Assembly (NCBI RefSeq): GCF_000192575.1
Contig: NZ_GL876933.1
Span: 248,001-312,000 of the forward strand
Length of the DNA stretch: 64,000 nt
Reading direction: 5' to 3'
DNA from: Novosphingobium nitrogenifigens DSM 19370
GTDB lineage: Bacteria; Pseudomonadota; Alphaproteobacteria; Sphingomonadales; Sphingomonadaceae
A program made the position numbers and the translations under genes. Shown piece after piece: positions 8,225-19,172 of this stretch; position 1 is the stretch's first letter; every line of letters begins with the position of its first letter. The notes beneath the pieces were generated by a model that was given only the letters and a program-made list of their open reading frames with translations, was not told where the DNA came from and made no database searches.

Positions 8225-9343
8225 ATGGACGAAGCGCGCGACGCCGTGCCCCAGGACGGCGCCCATGATGATAAGGCTGCATCGGCAGTCATGGCCGAGG
8301 TCGCGCGTTCCGCGACGCCTCGGTCGACGCCTGCAGCATCCGGTTCCCCGATGACCGCGACCGGGCGCCTGCGTGCTGCGCGCGAGGCGCTCGGACTGAC
8401 CACGGCGGAGATTTCGGAACGGACCCGCATCACGCTTCGCCATGTCGAGGCGATGGATCGCGGTGATCTGGCGGCTCTGCCCGGACGTCCCTATGTGCTC
8501 GGTTTCGTGCGCAGCTATGCGCGCGTGGTCGGTCTCGATGATACCGAACTGGGCGAACAGGTGCGCCGCGAAATGGACATCAGCGTCCCGCGTCCCGAGC
8601 CGCGTCCGCTCAACCAGTATGATGTCAACGATCCGGCCAAGACTCCCTCGCCGCTGATCAGCTGGCTTGCCGTCGGGCTGGTCGTGGTAATTCTGGTCGC
8701 CGGGACGGTCTTCTGGCGCAGCTATTATTCGCCCGCAGGCGCCCTGCCCGCGCTCGCGCCGTCCGAAGCCCCGGCTCCGGCTCCTTCAGCAGCACCGGTG
8801 CAGGCGGCTCCCGCGCAAACGGCTCCGGTACCGTCCGGGCCGGTGGTGTTCACCGCGACCGCCGATGGCGTATGGGTGAAGTTCACCGACGGCCAGGGTC
8901 ATCAACTGCTGCAAAAGAATCTGGCGCGCGGGGAAAGCTATACGGTTCCCGCCGATGCCGTTTCGCCCCAGCTCTGGACCGGGCGCCCCGATGCCTTGAC
9001 GATCACGATCGGGGGGACGCCGGTTCCTCCGCTGGCCGACAAGCAGACGGTGATGAAGGATGTGCCGGTCTCGGCGCAGGCCTTGCTGGCGCGGGCCAAT
9101 TCGGCGCCCCCGGTTCAGCCGTCACCGGCCCAATCGCCTCTGGCCCAAACCGTTCCGGCTGGGGTTCAGGGTGGCGTTGCGCAGGCAGCGCCCCTTCCCG
9201 CAAGCACGGGCAATCTTTCGCATTCGCCGCGTCGCCATGTTCGCCCGCGGCATGTCGAAACCCCGGCCGTGACGAACGACGGCGCGGCTCCGGCTACCCC
9301 GGCAGCAGTCCCTGCCGTCGCCGCGGCGGGAACCCCGCAGTAA
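8225..9343 (+). CDS. RodZ-like membrane protein with N-terminal helix-turn-helix
   Basis: A 372-residue protein with a cytoplasmic Xre-type HTH (about residues 40-115, including LRAAREALGLTTAEISERTR and GRPYVLGFVRSYAR), one transmembrane helix (WLAVGLVVVILVAGTVFW, about 155), an Ala/Pro-rich periplasmic linker and a C-terminal beta domain resembling DUF4115 (VVFTATADGVWVKFTDGQG). This is the architecture of RodZ, which couples MreB to the elongation machinery. The Pro/Ala/Val-rich tail after residue 290 is probably disordered. It is followed by cpoB after 131 bp. I am confident of the architecture, and less so that it is the functional RodZ. Confidence 0.8.
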   Translation: MDEARDAVPQDGAHDDKAASAVMAEVARSATPRSTPAASGSPMTATGRLRAAREALGLTTAEISERTRITLRHVEAMDRGDLAALPGRPYVLGFVRSYARVVGLDDTELGEQVRREMDISVPRPEPRPLNQYDVNDPAKTPSPLISWLAVGLVVVILVAGTVFWRSYYSPAGALPALAPSEAPAPAPSAAPVQAAPAQTAPVPSGPVVFTATADGVWVKFTDGQGHQLLQKNLARGESYTVPADAVSPQLWTGRPDALTITIGGTPVPPLADKQTVMKDVPVSAQALLARANSAPPVQPSPAQSPLAQTVPAGVQGGVAQAAPLPASTGNLSHSPRRHVRPRHVETPAVTNDGAAPATPAAVPAVAAAGTPQ

Positions 9344-9362
9344 CACCACGGGATCGCGATGG

Positions 9363-9396
9363 CCGCACGGCCCTCGACTTCACGTCGTCCGTGCGG
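9363..9396 (+). terminator. Hairpin between the rodZ-like gene and cpoB
   Basis: CCGCACGG pairs with CCGTGCGG across an 18-nt loop, with only a weak T-rich stretch after it. It may be a weak terminator or a processing site. Confidence 0.35.
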
Positions 9397-9474
9397 GACT
9401 CTTGCGTGTTGTAATGGTCTGCGCAAAGGCGATAATCCCTCGCCCTCATGGCGGATGATCCGACGGGAGTGACT

Positions 9475-10593
9475 ATGAGCAGCTCTTTCCTCCAGCATGC
9501 CCCCCGGCAAGACAGGCGCGAAAGCCGCGCGTCGCGCAAAGTGTGGCGCGGTCTGGTGGCCGGTGTCCTGACCGCAGCCCTTCCGGGCGCGATCCTGCCG
9601 ACCGCAGTGGGCGTCGGTATCGCGGCGACCATGGATGTGCCTGCCGCACGGGCCGATACTCCTGCCCCGGAAGCGACCGAAGCGCGTCTGCGCCGGATCG
9701 AGAGCGAGCTGCGCGCGGTCCAGCGCAAGGTGTTCCCCGATGGCGCAGGTCGTACCTTCGCGCCGGAAATCACGCCGACCGATTCTTCGGCTGCGACTTC
9801 CTCGCAGGCGAGCACGTCGACCGCGATGAGCGATCTGGTGGCGCGGATGGATGCCGTCGAATCCCAGCTCAAGGCCCTGACCGGCGCGAGCGAGGAAAAC
9901 CAGCACCACATCGCCAAGCTCGAAGACCGTATCGCCACGCTCGAAGCCGCCGCCGCGCCGCCAGCAGCGGCGCCCGCCGCCGTCGATGGTGACCTGCCGC
10001 CCGCCCCGGCTCCGGCCAAGCCCGCCAAAGGCAAGGCGGCCAAGCCTGCGGCCGAGAAGCCCGCGCCCGAAAAGCCGGTCGCCGACAAGCCTGTCGCAAC
10101 CAAGGGCAAGACGACCGAAAAGGGCAGCGACAAGACGGCCGAAGCCTCGATGTCCCCCGATCGCGTTGCCGCACTCGCCGCGATCGAGCGTCCGTCGAGC
10201 GACGATGCAGGCGAAGACACCTATACGTATGGCTATCGCCTGTGGGAGGCCAAGTTCCTGCCCGAGGCGGAAACCGCGCTGCTCGATTTCGTGCAGAAAT
10301 ATCCCAAGCACAAGCGGATCAGCTATGCCCGCAACCTGCTCGGTCGCGCCTATCTTGACGACAACAAGCCGGGCGCGGCGGCGCAGTGGTTCGCGCAGAA
10401 TTATCAGGCGGACAAGGCCGCCGATCGCGCGCCCGATAGCCTGCTCTATCTTGCGGTCGCGATGGCCAAGCTCAAGCAGCCCCAGCGCGCCTGCATCGCG
10501 CTCGGCGAATTCAAGGACACTTACCCCACCGAGTCGACCGGACGCCTGAAGGGGCAGTTCGACGCGGTGAGCAAGACGGTGGCCTGCCATTGA
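9475..10593 (+). CDS. cpoB: Tol-Pal associated periplasmic protein CpoB (YbgF)
   Basis: A 372-residue secreted protein. After a basic N-terminus there is a hydrophobic export segment (GLVAGVLTAALPGAILPTAVGVG, about residues 22-45). Next come a coiled coil (EARLRRIESELRAVQRKV and SEENQHHIAKLEDRIATLE), a Lys/Pro/Ala-rich linker, and a C-terminal TPR region (YTYGYRLWEAKFLPEAETAL, HKRISYARNLLGRAYLDDN, DSLLYLAVAMAKLKQPQ). That order is the CpoB/YbgF plan; CpoB coordinates outer-membrane constriction with septal peptidoglycan synthesis. The ATG at 9475 has GGGAG 7 nt upstream and is preferred over 9448. tilS follows after 25 bp. The usual tolB-pal genes are not adjacent. Confidence 0.85.
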   Translation: MSSSFLQHAPRQDRRESRASRKVWRGLVAGVLTAALPGAILPTAVGVGIAATMDVPAARADTPAPEATEARLRRIESELRAVQRKVFPDGAGRTFAPEITPTDSSAATSSQASTSTAMSDLVARMDAVESQLKALTGASEENQHHIAKLEDRIATLEAAAAPPAAAPAAVDGDLPPAPAPAKPAKGKAAKPAAEKPAPEKPVADKPVATKGKTTEKGSDKTAEASMSPDRVAALAAIERPSSDDAGEDTYTYGYRLWEAKFLPEAETALLDFVQKYPKHKRISYARNLLGRAYLDDNKPGAAAQWFAQNYQADKAADRAPDSLLYLAVAMAKLKQPQRACIALGEFKDTYPTESTGRLKGQFDAVSKTVACH

Positions 10594-10618
10594 CGGGCAG
10601 GATCTCTCCCCGTCGCTG

Positions 10619-11587
10619 ATGTCTCCGCCGCAGCTCGCATGGGACGCTGCGGTGGCGGCCTTCGCCGCAGACTGGGGGCGGATCTTTCCTGAAGGAACTC
10701 CGGTCGGGCTTGCCGTTTCGGGCGGTCCCGACAGCCTTGCCCTGCTCTTGCTGGCGCATGCGGTCTTGCCCGCGCAGGGCTTTGCCGTGGCGACGGTCGA
10801 TCATGGACTGCGCGCCGAAAGCGCGGGCGAAGCGGCCATGGTCGCGCACCTTTGTGCCGAACGCGGGATTGCCCATGACACGCTGAGGATTTCCCTGGCG
10901 CCGGGATCGGCGATTCAGGAACGCGCGCGCGCGGCCCGCTATCGCGCGCTGGAAGACTGGCGGGTCGGGCGGGGCCTGACGGCACTGGTCACGGCGCATC
11001 ATGCCGATGATCAGGCCGAGACGCTGGTCATGCGGCTCAATCGCGGCGCAGGCTTGCGCGGTCTTGCCGCCATGCGCGCGCGGGTTCCGGTTCCGGGTGG
11101 TGAAGGGGTGCTCCTGCGTCCCCTGCTCGGCTGGGCGCGCGCCGATCTGGCGGCCTTGCTTGGCGATCGGGGTATTGCGGCGGTCGATGATCCTTCCAAT
11201 CGCGACGTGCGTTTCGAACGCGTGCGGGTGCGCATGGGGCTGGGCGGGGCCGACTGGATCGATCCGGCGGGACTGGCGCAGGCGGCCGACCATCTCGCCG
11301 AGGCCGATGCCGCGCTCGAATGGGTCGCCGATCGTCTTGCCGCCGGGTTCGGGGGGGATGAGGGGGAAATCGCGCTCCCTGACGAGGTGTTGCCGCGCAC
11401 ATTGACCTTGCGCCTGCTCGAACGCGTGATCGCCCGGTTGGGCGGGAAAACGCCGCGCGGACGGGATCTGGCGCGCTGGCACGACCGGCTGGCCCAGGGG
11501 GAGGTCGCGACTCTGGCCGGGATACGCGGCGACGGGCGAACAAGGCCGTGGCGTTTCACCAGGGCGCCGCCGCATCGGGCGGGATGA
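10619..11587 (+). CDS. tilS: tRNA(Ile)-lysidine synthetase
   Basis: A 322-residue PP-loop ATPase that converts C34 of the AUA-reading tRNA-Ile to lysidine, giving correct AUA decoding. The PP-loop SGGPDSLAL lies near residue 36, followed by TVDHGLRAESAGEA and the conserved HHADDQAETLVMRLNRGAGLRGLAAM. It is shorter than the E. coli enzyme (about 430 residues), corresponding to forms with a reduced C-terminal domain. It sits between cpoB and ftsH, an order I recall from other Sphingomonadales and Rhizobiales (pal-ybgF-tilS-ftsH). Confidence 0.93.
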   Translation: MSPPQLAWDAAVAAFAADWGRIFPEGTPVGLAVSGGPDSLALLLLAHAVLPAQGFAVATVDHGLRAESAGEAAMVAHLCAERGIAHDTLRISLAPGSAIQERARAARYRALEDWRVGRGLTALVTAHHADDQAETLVMRLNRGAGLRGLAAMRARVPVPGGEGVLLRPLLGWARADLAALLGDRGIAAVDDPSNRDVRFERVRVRMGLGGADWIDPAGLAQAADHLAEADAALEWVADRLAAGFGGDEGEIALPDEVLPRTLTLRLLERVIARLGGKTPRGRDLARWHDRLAQGEVATLAGIRGDGRTRPWRFTRAPPHRAG

Positions 11588-11761
11588 TACCCGCGTTCGA
11601 TGCGCCCGATTCATCGGATTTCCCACATTACACAAGCGCGGAATTTCGCACTGTCGGTTATATTGCCATTCACCTCAGCCTTCCTACATTGACATGTGGT
11701 GAAAACGGGCGAGTCCGTCCCGTGCAAAGCGCCCGGAAGGCGCCGACAGAAAGCGAACGCG

Positions 11762-13714
<1,953 letters not shown>

Positions 13715-13724
13715 CAGGACCGCC

Positions 13725-14705
13725 ATGTCGTTTGCCAGTGAAGCCATCGTTCTCCGCCAGCCCGGCGGACCGGAAGCTCTCGTTCTTGAAAGCGTGACCG
13801 TTCCCGCGCCGGGGCCGGGCCAGATCCTGGTTCGCCAGAGCGCGGCTTCGGTCAACTTTCACGACATCTACGTCCGCTCGGGCGCCTATCAGACGCTGCC
13901 TCTGCCGGGCATTCCGGGGCTGGAAGCAGTCGGTCGGGTCGAAGCGGTGGGCGAGGGTGTCGATGATTTCGCGCCGGGTGATCGCATCGCCTATATCGAC
14001 ACCCGCTACGGCGGGTATGCGCGCCTGCGCGTGCTCGATGCGACGCTGGCGGTTCCCCTGCCCGAAGGGATCGACGATGGCGTCGCCACGGCTTGGTATC
14101 TTAAAGGACTGACGGCGCAGGCGCTGGTCGACGATGTCGAACCGGTTCATGCGGGTAGCGTGGTTCTGGCCCAGGCCGCTGGCGGTGGTGTCGGGCAATT
14201 GGTGGCGCGGCTTTCCAAGCTGCGCGGTGCGACCGTGATCGGGACTGCCGGATCGCCGGAAAAGGCCGCGATCGCGCGGGCTGCGGGTTGCGATCACGTC
14301 ATTGCCTATCGCGAAGAAGATGTGGCCGCGCGCGTCATGGACTTGACCGGCGGACGCGGCGTGGACGTCTCGTTCGACGCGGTCGGCAAGGACACGTTCG
14401 AAGGCTCGCTCGCCTCGCTCGCGATGAAAGGCCACCTCGTCCATTACGGGCAGGCGTCGGGGCCGATCCCGCCGTTCGATCTGTCGCGTCTGGGGCCCAA
14501 GTCGGCCAAAGTCTCGCGGCCGTTCCTGTGGCCCTATATCCGTCCGCGCGAAAAGCTGCTGAGCGCATCGGCCAGCCTGTTCGCGGCGATGGCGGCGGGT
14601 GATCTGCCGCTGACGCTGGGCGGGCGTTTCCCTCTGGCCGATGCTGCCGGAGCCCATGCCGCGCTCGAGGCGCGTGCAGCGGGGCCTTTCGTTCTCGACT
14701 GTTGA
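13725..14705 (+). CDS. NADPH:quinone oxidoreductase (zinc-free MDR family)
   Basis: A 326-residue medium-chain reductase of the quinone oxidoreductase type. Features are the GroES-like N-terminal half (GPGQILVRQSAASVNFHDIYVRSG), a Rossmann fold with QAAGGGVGQLVARLSKLRGA and TAGSPEKAAIARAAGCDHVI, and a C-terminal GRFPLADAAGAHAALEARA. The structural and catalytic zinc ligands of alcohol dehydrogenases are missing, as expected for this branch. It probably reduces quinones with NADPH by one electron or reduces enone-type electrophiles. It starts 10 bp after ftsH and may share its transcript. Confidence 0.88.
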   Translation: MSFASEAIVLRQPGGPEALVLESVTVPAPGPGQILVRQSAASVNFHDIYVRSGAYQTLPLPGIPGLEAVGRVEAVGEGVDDFAPGDRIAYIDTRYGGYARLRVLDATLAVPLPEGIDDGVATAWYLKGLTAQALVDDVEPVHAGSVVLAQAAGGGVGQLVARLSKLRGATVIGTAGSPEKAAIARAAGCDHVIAYREEDVAARVMDLTGGRGVDVSFDAVGKDTFEGSLASLAMKGHLVHYGQASGPIPPFDLSRLGPKSAKVSRPFLWPYIRPREKLLSASASLFAAMAAGDLPLTLGGRFPLADAAGAHAALEARAAGPFVLDC

Positions 14706-14737
14706 GCGCGCCAAGGCGCGCAACCTCTTTCTGCCGT

Positions 14738-14754
14738 TTTACCGTGCATTAACC
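14738..14754 (+). promoter_or_regulatory. CtrA-like box upstream of the M23 peptidase gene
   Basis: TTTACC-GTGCA-TTAACC matches two TTAACC half-sites spaced by 5 nt (TTAA-N7-TTAA) with a single mismatch. It is 67 bp upstream of the ATG at 14822, a usual distance for promoter control. Confidence 0.45.
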
Positions 14755-14821
14755 CTGCGGGTGCAGGGATTGCACGGAGCCTGCATCACGCAGGTCGACG
14801 GCAGGAAAAGGACTTTGGCGC

Positions 14822-16513
14822 ATGGGCTTTGCCGGCCCTGATCAGGCCGCGATGCAGGCGGGCAATCCGGGGCGGACGTTCGGTCGCGCCGCCCCCGTCC
14901 GATCCGACTCCGGTCAATCGGCTTCCCGGCGGGCGGCGTTCATTGCGCCCGAATCGAGTGCGCCTGATCCCGCTCCTGCCTTGATCGCTCTTCCCGCGCC
15001 GCGCCCCGGGCTTCGCGATCACGATCATCCGTTTGCCCGCCGCTGGGACGGCTGGTGCCGCCGCGTCGAGACCTGGCTTTCAGAACGTCCGCTTTGCGTC
15101 GACTTGCGGACCGATGTGGGGACGCGGGCATGGTTCGGCGGGCTCGCCCTGCTTGGCGCGCAAGTCGCGCTGGCCTTGGCCCTGCGTCCCGGTTTCACCC
15201 CGGTCGAGGTGGGATACAGCTTTCTCCCAGCAAGCCGTGCTCTTGGCGAATGGCATGCGCAGGCCATTCGGCCGCTGGCTCAGGGTGGCGTCACCGGGCG
15301 CCACTTTGCCTCGGGTGATCTCGTCGCCCGTCTCGATTCGGTTCCCGAACGCCCCACCATCGACCTGACGGCTGTTCTGGGCGAGAACGACGACCTTGGC
15401 CGCATGTTGCAGCGGGTCGGCCTTGCCGCGCCCGATGCGGCCATGGTGACGACGATGATCGGGCATGTCGCCCCGCCCGGAACGATCGCACCGGGAACGC
15501 GGTTTGCCATGACGCTGGGGCCGCGTGCCGCGACCGGCGAAGCGCGCCCGTTGCAATCGCTCTCATTCCGTCCGCGCTACGATCTTGACGTCACGGTCGA
15601 GCGGCGCGGCGATGGCCTCGCCCTGGCGCAGCATCCGATCCCTGTCGATGCGACGCCGCTTCACCTCGTCGGTTCGGTCGGGGCCAGCCTCTATCGCGCG
15701 GCGCGGGGGGCGGGTGCCTCGCCCGAAACGGTGCAGGCCTATCTTCAGGCGATCGACCAATATATGCCGTTCGAGGAAATCGCCCCGACCGACCGGTTCG
15801 AGCTGGTCGTCGCGCACAAACGCGCGCTTGACGGATCGACCAGCGGGGAAGGGCAGGACGGGGACTTGCTCTATGCCGGCGTCGTTCGCGACGGCAAACC
15901 GCTGCTTCAGGTCATGCGCTGGGGCAATGACGGCAATTTCTATACGCCCGACGCGCTGGCGGGACGGGCGGAGCAGGGCTCTGGCCTGCTGTCCGCGCCG
16001 GTTTCGGGCAATATCACGTCGTGGTTCGGTCTGCGCCGTCATCCCATTCTGGGCTATGTGCGCCTTCATGCCGGGATCGACTTTGCCGCGCCCATGGGCT
16101 CGCCGGTCTACGCGGTCAGCGACGGGGTGGTGACTTATGCCGGATGGCACGGGGGCCACGGCAATTACGTCCGGCTCGAACATGGCGGGGGCATCGATAC
16201 CGGCTATGGTCACATGAGCCGGATTGCGGTCGCACCGGGAAGTCATGTCTCACGGGGGCAGGTGATCGGCTATGTCGGCTCGACCGGGCTTTCGACCGGG
16301 CCGCACCTTCATTACGAACTCTATCGCGGTGGGCAGCCGGTCAATCCGATGTCGGTCCGCTTCGTCCCCCATCATGCCGCGCCGAACGCGGGCGAGCTGG
16401 CGGCATTCCGTGCGCGCCTGCACCAGTTGCTGACTTTACCCAGCGGTTCGGGTGCCAGTGGCCCGGGCAGCGGTCGACTGGCTGTCGGGGGCGGGGTTCC
16501 CACCCGCAGTTGA
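14822..16513 (+). CDS. M23 family metallopeptidase, membrane anchored
   Basis: A 563-residue protein with one transmembrane segment (FGGLALLGAQVALALALRPG, about residues 100-120), a long periplasmic region, and a C-terminal LytM/M23 domain. The zinc ligands are all visible: H-x3-D in LHAGIDFAAP, and HLH in STGPHLHYELYRGG. The domain should therefore be an active peptidoglycan endopeptidase, acting in wall remodelling. AAAGGA lies before the ATG at 14822. A CtrA-like box in front of it suggests cell-cycle timing, by inference. hemB follows on the same strand. The exact physiological role (division, elongation or other) cannot be read from sequence. Confidence 0.88.
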   Translation: MGFAGPDQAAMQAGNPGRTFGRAAPVRSDSGQSASRRAAFIAPESSAPDPAPALIALPAPRPGLRDHDHPFARRWDGWCRRVETWLSERPLCVDLRTDVGTRAWFGGLALLGAQVALALALRPGFTPVEVGYSFLPASRALGEWHAQAIRPLAQGGVTGRHFASGDLVARLDSVPERPTIDLTAVLGENDDLGRMLQRVGLAAPDAAMVTTMIGHVAPPGTIAPGTRFAMTLGPRAATGEARPLQSLSFRPRYDLDVTVERRGDGLALAQHPIPVDATPLHLVGSVGASLYRAARGAGASPETVQAYLQAIDQYMPFEEIAPTDRFELVVAHKRALDGSTSGEGQDGDLLYAGVVRDGKPLLQVMRWGNDGNFYTPDALAGRAEQGSGLLSAPVSGNITSWFGLRRHPILGYVRLHAGIDFAAPMGSPVYAVSDGVVTYAGWHGGHGNYVRLEHGGGIDTGYGHMSRIAVAPGSHVSRGQVIGYVGSTGLSTGPHLHYELYRGGQPVNPMSVRFVPHHAAPNAGELAAFRARLHQLLTLPSGSGASGPGSGRLAVGGGVPTRS

Positions 16514-16621
16514 CCGCAATCAAGGCCCCGGCGCAAAATCCCGCGCAAGCGCATGTCGAAACGGACTCTTCCTGACGAAAATCCGTTTTCGATCCCACAC
16601 GTGCCGGATAAGACAGCGCCC

Positions 16622-17617
16622 ATGACCAGTGCCTTCCCCCACCTCCGCCTGCGCCGTACGCGCGCAACGGGTTGGAGCCGCGCGCTCCACCGTGAAGTCG
16701 AAATCACGCCTGCCGATCTGATCTGGCCGCTGTTCGTGACCGAGGGAACGGGAGTTGAATCTCCGGTCTCTTCCCTGCCGGGCGTATCGCGCTGGTCGGT
16801 CGACCGGATTGTTGAGCAGGCCAAGCTGGCGGTTGCTGCGGGCATTCCCGCCCTGGCCCTTTTTCCCAATACCCAAGCCGAACGTCTCAGCGAGGATGGG
16901 CGCGAGGCGCTCAATCCCGATAACCTGATGTGCCGGGCCATTCGCGCCGTGAAGGACGCCTGTGGCGATGACATCGGTCTTCTGACCGACGTTGCCCTGG
17001 ACCCCTATACCAGCCACGGACAGGACGGGCTGGTCGACGAGGAAGGCTACGTCGTCAACGATCCCACGATCGAGGTGCTGGTGGGGCAAAGCCTCAACCA
17101 GGCGAATGCGGGGGCGGACATCATCGCGCCGTCGGACATGATGGACGGGCGCGTGGCCGCGATCCGTTCGGCGCTCGAAGATGCCGGGCACCAGAATGTG
17201 CAGATCATGTCCTATGCGGCCAAGTACGCCTCGGCCTTCTACGGCCCGTTCCGCGAAGCGGTCGGCAGCGGAGGCCTGCTCAAGGGCAACAAGAAGACCT
17301 ATCAGATGGACCCCGGCAATGCCGAGGAAGCGCTGCGCGAAGTCGAACTCGACCTTGCCGAAGGCGCCGACAGCGTGATGGTCAAGCCCGGCCTGCCGTA
17401 TCTCGACATTGCGCTGCGGGTGAAGCAGGCGTTCGGCGTGCCGGTCTTTGCCTATCAGGTGAGCGGCGAATACGCGATGATCGAGGCTGCTGTTGCGGCC
17501 GGGGCGGGGGACCGCGACCGCATGGTTCTCGAAACGCTGACCGCGTTCAAGCGGGCGGGCTGTTCGGGGGTTCTGACTTATCACGCCCTCCACGCCGCGC
17601 GTCTGCTTGGCGCCTGA
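16622..17617 (+). CDS. hemB: Delta-aminolevulinic acid dehydratase (porphobilinogen synthase)
   Basis: A 331-residue HemB, which joins two 5-aminolevulinates into porphobilinogen for heme. Typical segments are LIWPLFVTEG near the N-terminus, DVALDPYTSHGQDGLVD, the Schiff-base lysine regions SYAAKYASAFYGPFREA and VMVKPGLPYLDI, and FAYQVSGEYAM. The ATG at 16622 gives the standard length; a second ATG at 16553 in frame would add 23 residues of no known similarity. A gamma-carbonic anhydrase gene follows 31 bp downstream. Confidence 0.96.
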   Translation: MTSAFPHLRLRRTRATGWSRALHREVEITPADLIWPLFVTEGTGVESPVSSLPGVSRWSVDRIVEQAKLAVAAGIPALALFPNTQAERLSEDGREALNPDNLMCRAIRAVKDACGDDIGLLTDVALDPYTSHGQDGLVDEEGYVVNDPTIEVLVGQSLNQANAGADIIAPSDMMDGRVAAIRSALEDAGHQNVQIMSYAAKYASAFYGPFREAVGSGGLLKGNKKTYQMDPGNAEEALREVELDLAEGADSVMVKPGLPYLDIALRVKQAFGVPVFAYQVSGEYAMIEAAVAAGAGDRDRMVLETLTAFKRAGCSGVLTYHALHAARLLGA

Positions 17618-17648
17618 GGCGAACGAAAAAGCGAGAGGCTCAAGCATC

Positions 17649-18224
17649 ATGATCGACGTCACCATCGTGACACTCAACGGCAGGCATCCCCGCATTCACC
17701 CCAGCGCGTTCATCGCGCCGGGGTGCCGCATCATCGGCGATGTCGAGATCGGGGCGGATGCGTCGATCTGGTACAATTGCGTGCTGCGCGGCGATGTGAA
17801 CCGCATCGTCATCGGCGCGCGCACCAATATCCAGGACGGCACCGTCATCCATTGCGACAGCCCCGACGGGCGCCATCCCGAGGGCTTCCCGACTCTCATC
17901 GGTGACGACGTTCTGGTCGGGCACATGGCGATGATCCACGGCTGCACTATCGAGGATCGCGGTTTCGTCGGTCTTTCGGCGACGGTGATGAACGGTTGCG
18001 TGATCGAAAGCGACGGCATGCTGGCCGCCGGGGCTTTGTTGACGCCGGGCAAGCGGATCGGGTCGCGGCAATTGTGGGGCGGACGTCCGGCCGCCTACAT
18101 GCGCGACCTGACCGATGCGGCGCTGGCCGACATGCAGCGTGGCGTGGCACACTATGTCCGCAACGGTGCCGCGCACAAGGCCGCCGTCGAAGGCTTTGCC
18201 GAAGATGGCGCGGCCGAAGGTTGA
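17649..18224 (+). CDS. Gamma carbonic anhydrase-like left-handed beta-helix protein
   Basis: A 191-residue hexapeptide-repeat protein of the YrdA/gamma-CA family. Repeats run through IHPSAFIAPGCRIIGDVEIG, DASIWYNCVLRGDVNRIVIG, TNIQDGTVIHC and VLVGHMAMIHGCTIEDRGFVG. His residues in the HC, GH and IHG positions match the zinc-binding histidines of the family, so a metal site is likely. Many bacterial members show little or no carbonic anhydrase activity, so the reaction is uncertain. GAGAGG lies upstream of the ATG at 17649. Its last 20 bp overlap the DUF167 gene. Confidence 0.85.
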   Translation: MIDVTIVTLNGRHPRIHPSAFIAPGCRIIGDVEIGADASIWYNCVLRGDVNRIVIGARTNIQDGTVIHCDSPDGRHPEGFPTLIGDDVLVGHMAMIHGCTIEDRGFVGLSATVMNGCVIESDGMLAAGALLTPGKRIGSRQLWGGRPAAYMRDLTDAALADMQRGVAHYVRNGAAHKAAVEGFAEDGAAEG

Positions 18225-18492
18225 ACTGCCCGATGCCGGGGCGATCCGTGCGCTCGCCGATGCGGACGGACGCCTTGCGGTCCGGGTCACTCCGGGCGCG
18301 CGCGAAGAGACGGTCGCGATCGTCGACGGGCGCGTTCTGGTGAAAGTCCGCGCCAAGCCCGAGGACGGGAAAGCGACGACGGCGGTCCTGTCGCTGGTGG
18401 CGGCGGCGCTGGGCGTTGCCGCGTCACGCGTCGAATTGTTGCGCGGCGCAACCAGCCGCGAAAAACTGCTCAGGCTTCCGCCGGCAGCCTGA
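18205..18492 (+). CDS. DUF167 (YggU-like) small protein
   Basis: A 95-residue protein with the DUF167 fold signature: LAVRVTPGAREETV, then VLVKVRAKPEDGKATTAVLSLVA, then SRVELLRGATSREKLLRL. The family has a solved fold but no established function. The start at 18205 lies inside the end of the carbonic anhydrase-like gene (20-bp overlap), so translational coupling is likely. Its 3' end overlaps the convergent YoaK-type gene by 23 bp. Confidence 0.85.
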   Translation: MARPKVELPDAGAIRALADADGRLAVRVTPGAREETVAIVDGRVLVKVRAKPEDGKATTAVLSLVAAALGVAASRVELLRGATSREKLLRLPPAA

Positions 18493-19108
18493 GTGCGAAC
18501 AGGGCCATGATCGTGGCCCAGCCTCCGGCGATCCACAGGCATCCGAACGGCAGGCGGTCCTGCAGGAAGGCCCCGGCAATCGCGCCCGAGAGCAGTCCGG
18601 CCCATAGCCGCGCCCATCCGGTCCATCCCGGACTGTCGCGTCCGGCAAGGCGCAGCGCCATGCCTTGCCCCAGCTTGACCAGAGCGCCGGTCATATAGGT
18701 CAGGCCGATCGCCACTTCGCCGCCGCGCTGGAACGTGTTGTTGATTGCGCCCATGGCAAAGGCGAGCAGGCCGAGCATGACGATCTCGGTCCCGAAAGCC
18801 CGTGCCGACGCCCCGCACAGCAGCACCAGCGCGACCATGGCGGTGATGGCCGGCTTGCGCCAGCGTCCGGCGCCCAGCGCAACCAGCGCGCCGCCGGTGA
18901 CCCCGCAGAGGAATGCCCCGATCAGGAGCGCAGGCGCCAGTGCCCGGCTGGGCGCAGTGCCCAGCGCCACGCCGAGCCGGGTGGTGTTCCCCGACATGAA
19001 GGAGACGAAATATCCGTTCGCCGACAGAAACCCGACCGCATCGACGAAACCCGCCAACGCGGCCAGTGTGACGGCAAAACGACGACGGGCGCGGTCATAA
19101 CGGATCAT
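18470..19108 (-). CDS. DUF1275 (YoaK-like) integral membrane protein
   Basis: A 212-residue membrane protein with about six hydrophobic segments. The first contains the family signature LAALAGFVDAVGFLSANGYFVSFMSGNTTRLG; the D-x-x-G-F and MSGNT residues are characteristic of DUF1275/YoaK. No function is established. It is convergent with the DUF167 gene (23-bp overlap) and shares its strand with the truncated globin gene upstream (64-bp gap). Confidence 0.85.
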   Translation of the reverse strand: MIRYDRARRRFAVTLAALAGFVDAVGFLSANGYFVSFMSGNTTRLGVALGTAPSRALAPALLIGAFLCGVTGGALVALGAGRWRKPAITAMVALVLLCGASARAFGTEIVMLGLLAFAMGAINNTFQRGGEVAIGLTYMTGALVKLGQGMALRLAGRDSPGWTGWARLWAGLLSGAIAGAFLQDRLPFGCLWIAGGWATIMALFALRLPAEA

Positions 19109-19172
19109 GACCGCAGCCTATCGTCTGAAACGCGTTCTGCAAACGGGCGCCGGAATGCGCCCGCAAAGCGGA

